Assembly (NCBI GenBank): GCA_021300075.1
Contig: JAJTIB010000146.1
Coordinates: 1 to 6,972, forward strand
DNA: 6,972 nucleotides
DNA from: Rickettsiales bacterium
GTDB lineage: Bacteria; Pseudomonadota; Alphaproteobacteria; Rickettsiales; UBA3002
Direction of reading: 5' to 3'
The stretch's first letter is position 1, and the number at the start of each line of letters is the position of its first letter. Of this stretch, positions 5,167-6,972 are shown one piece after another. The position numbers and the translations under genes are program-made. The notes under the pieces are model-generated. The model did not search any database. It was not told where the DNA came from and saw only the letters and a list, made by a program, of their open reading frames with translations.

Positions 5167-6873
5167 ATGCATTATTTTCCCTTAAGCCCGGCTTTATCCC
5201 GCCCGCGACTCACCTGGGAGGGGGGGGCACCGCAAAATCTCGATTACGGCGATATTTACGGCTCCCGCGCCGGCGCCATGGCCGAAACTGAATATGTATT
5301 TCTGGCCGGCAATGGCTTTCCCGCCCGCTGGCAGGCGGAACATATCACCATCGCCGAGCTGGGCTTCGGCACGGGACTGAATTTTCTGATAGCCTGGAAA
5401 CAGTTTCTAAATCATGCCCCCTCCCATGCGCGCTTCCAATTCCTGAGCGTCGAACAGGCGCCAATGACCGCCGAGGAGATTCTTCGTGCCGCCGCGCCAT
5501 ATCCTGAACTTTCGACACTGGCCGCAGCACTTGCCGCACGCCTGCCACAACGAATCGCCGGTATTCATGCTCTGCAATTCGGGCGGGTGCATCTCACCCT
5601 GGGCTATGGCGAGGCGGCGAGCATTTTACCCCATTTTCACACAGCCGTGGATGCCTGGTTCTTGGATGGTTTTGCGCCTGCAAAAAATTCCGACATCTGG
5701 CGCGAGGCCGTGCTAGCACATATTGCGCGACTGGGGGGGACGGTCGCAACTTACACCGCCGCCAGTGTCGTACGTAAACGACTGGAGGCACTCGGCCTTA
5801 CAGTCGAAAAACGTCCTGGCTTTGCCGGTAAACGCGATATGCTGGTCGCAAGCCCATCCTCAACCAGAACCGCAAAGCGGGCGAGTGGGCGCATCGCCGT
5901 CATTGGCGGCGGAATCGCAGGCTGCGCGAGCGCACGGGCACTGGCCGAGCGCGGATTCACGGTCACACTCCATGAGCGCCAAACGATTGCCACTGGCGCA
6001 TCTGGCAATCCAGCGGCACTTCTTTATCCGCGCCTGACCAAACACTGGTCAGAAGCAATGAGTTTTTATCTTCACGCCTATAGTTATTTGCTCAGCCATC
6101 TATCCGAGTGGGGCGTAACACATGGCTCGCCCGGCCTCATAAAAACCAGCCATTCGCGTCAGGAAGAGGAGCGGTTTTTTGATTTTAATACGCGTACGGG
6201 GATTGACGCGGAAATCCTCCATCCCGTCAACCGAAAGCAAGCCAGCGATATTCTTGGTATGGCCGCGCCCGCAGGTGGCATCTATTTCCCGCGCGGCACT
6301 TGGCTCGACCCGCGCGATTTTTGCACGAAATTACTCACCCATCCGGACATCACAGTGAAAGAGTACCACCCCATAGAGAGGCTGGGCGATATTAGTGAGC
6401 CATGCGTGGTGCTGTGCAATGCTGAAGATGCGGCGCGTCTTGCGCCAGAACATGCACTAAAGATCGGTCGATCGGCGGGGCAGATATCGCACATCCCGCC
6501 CGCGCAAATCCAGCAGACGCCGCGCTGTCTTTATTCGCATCAGGGCTATGCGCTGGCGGTTGCAGGCGAATTATTCATCGGTGCGACCTATGACCACACG
6601 GATTTCAGCGGTGACGTCACCATCACCAATCATCAGCAAAATTATGCACACACCAGCACTGCACTTCCAGATTTACTCGGCACACCCGATTTCACCCTCT
6701 GGCAGGGCCGGACATCCTTACGTGCCACCACCCCCTCACGGATGCCTTACCTGGGCAAACTCGCGCCTGGGCTTTACATCAATGCCGGTCACGGATCGCG
6801 CGGGATGCTCTCGGCACCTTTCGGAGCGTCCCTTCTGGCCGAGGATATTGCAATCGCCGCGACAACTGGCTAG
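5167..6873 (+). CDS. mnmC: tRNA 5-methylaminomethyl-2-thiouridine biosynthesis bifunctional protein MnmC
   Basis: MnmC completes the wobble modification started by MnmEG: its C-terminal FAD domain removes the carboxymethyl group of cmnm5(s2)U34 to give nm5(s2)U, and its N-terminal SAM domain methylates this to mnm5(s2)U. Residues 1-230 are the methyltransferase (MnmC2): SAM-binding ELGFGTGLNF (64-73), the catalytic-region block DAWFLDGFAPAKN (162-174) with Asp176 before IW, and KRPGFAGKRDMLV (215-227). Residues 242-568 are the oxidoreductase (MnmC1): IAVIGGGIAG (243-252) with Glu270 ending the FAD-binding fold, GASGNPAALLYPRL (277-290), and the C-terminal INAGHGSRGMLSAPF (538-552). At 568 residues it is about 100 shorter than E. 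coli MnmC, but all landmark motifs are present. ATG 5167 is the first start after an in-frame TGA at 5158; its ribosome site (GAGAA) is weak. tRNA-Thr follows 13 nt downstream. Confidence 0.96.
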   Translation: MHYFPLSPALSRPRLTWEGGAPQNLDYGDIYGSRAGAMAETEYVFLAGNGFPARWQAEHITIAELGFGTGLNFLIAWKQFLNHAPSHARFQFLSVEQAPMTAEEILRAAAPYPELSTLAAALAARLPQRIAGIHALQFGRVHLTLGYGEAASILPHFHTAVDAWFLDGFAPAKNSDIWREAVLAHIARLGGTVATYTAASVVRKRLEALGLTVEKRPGFAGKRDMLVASPSSTRTAKRASGRIAVIGGGIAGCASARALAERGFTVTLHERQTIATGASGNPAALLYPRLTKHWSEAMSFYLHAYSYLLSHLSEWGVTHGSPGLIKTSHSRQEEERFFDFNTRTGIDAEILHPVNRKQASDILGMAAPAGGIYFPRGTWLDPRDFCTKLLTHPDITVKEYHPIERLGDISEPCVVLCNAEDAARLAPEHALKIGRSAGQISHIPPAQIQQTPRCLYSHQGYALAVAGELFIGATYDHTDFSGDVTITNHQQNYAHTSTALPDLLGTPDFTLWQGRTSLRATTPSRMPYLGKLAPGLYINAGHGSRGMLSAPFGASLLAEDIAIAATTG

Positions 6874-6886
6874 AGAGAATGCGTGT

Positions 6887-6961
6887 GCCGCTTTAGCTCA
6901 GAGGTAGAGCAACCGCCTTGTAAGCGGTAGGTCGTCAGTTCAATTCCGACAAGCGGCACCA
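6887..6961 (+). tRNA. tRNA-Thr (anticodon UGU), CCA encoded
   Basis: A full cloverleaf can be folded: acceptor GCCGCTT/AAGCGGC (7 bp), D stem GCTC/GAGC with loop AGAGGTA, anticodon stem ACCGC/GCGGT with loop CTTGTAA (anticodon TGT, reading ACA threonine codons), 5-nt variable region AGGTC, and T arm GTCAG-TTCAATT-CCGAC, followed by A and CCA (6959-6961). Four of five T-stem pairs form; position 52-62 is A-C. The gene starts 13 nt after the mnmC stop. A weak promoter-like pair (TTGCAA 6848, TAGAGA 6871, 17-bp spacing) overlaps the end of mnmC, so the tRNA may have its own start or be cut from the mnmC transcript. No terminator is visible before the window ends. Confidence 0.95.
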
Positions 6962-6972
6962 TTTTACCATCA

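Noticed and set aside
5220..5228. G-run near the start of mnmC as a possible frameshift
   Set aside because: The frame stays open and the protein matches MnmC on both sides of the run.

Overview
The window looks like ordinary chromosomal DNA from an alphaproteobacterium. The evidence is the family affinity of the proteins: an NrdA without an ATP-cone, like those of Rickettsia and other alphaproteobacteria, and a fused MnmC close to alphaproteobacterial forms. Genus cannot be decided from this sequence. Base composition is moderately GC-rich in genes, with one strongly AT-rich intergenic patch (about 1847-1920). No insertion sequence, phage gene or CRISPR array was seen.

Layout from left to right: (1) 1-1698, minus strand: the first 566 codons of nrdA, the catalytic subunit of class I ribonucleotide reductase, cut off by the window edge. 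(2) 1699-2253: a long divergent intergenic region with two NrdR-box-like operators (one over the predicted nrdA -10), several DnaA-box-like 9-mers, two terminator-like hairpins on the plus strand and a candidate msrB promoter. (3) 2254-2784, plus strand: msrB, a methionine-R-sulfoxide reductase of the zinc-less type with a signal-like N-terminus. (4) 2785-3049: a convergent gap with a perfect 36-bp palindrome and further inverted repeats. (5) 3050-5020, minus strand: a 12-TM APC-superfamily permease with a soluble C-terminal domain, closest to KimA-type potassium importers. (6) 5167-6873, plus strand: mnmC, the bifunctional enzyme finishing the mnm5(s2)U34 modification of tRNA wobble uridines. 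(7) 6887-6961, plus strand: tRNA-Thr(UGU) with encoded CCA, 13 nt after mnmC.

The genes are mainly housekeeping: dNTP supply, repair of oxidised methionine, probable potassium uptake and tRNA modification. They do not form one pathway. nrdA and msrB are divergent, msrB and the permease convergent, and the permease and mnmC divergent; only mnmC and the tRNA might share a transcript. I see no convincing new multi-gene system. The most informative parts are non-coding: the nrdA control region, the 36-bp palindrome, a 12-mer shared by the msrB and mnmC leaders, and a three-codon in-frame leader before mnmC.
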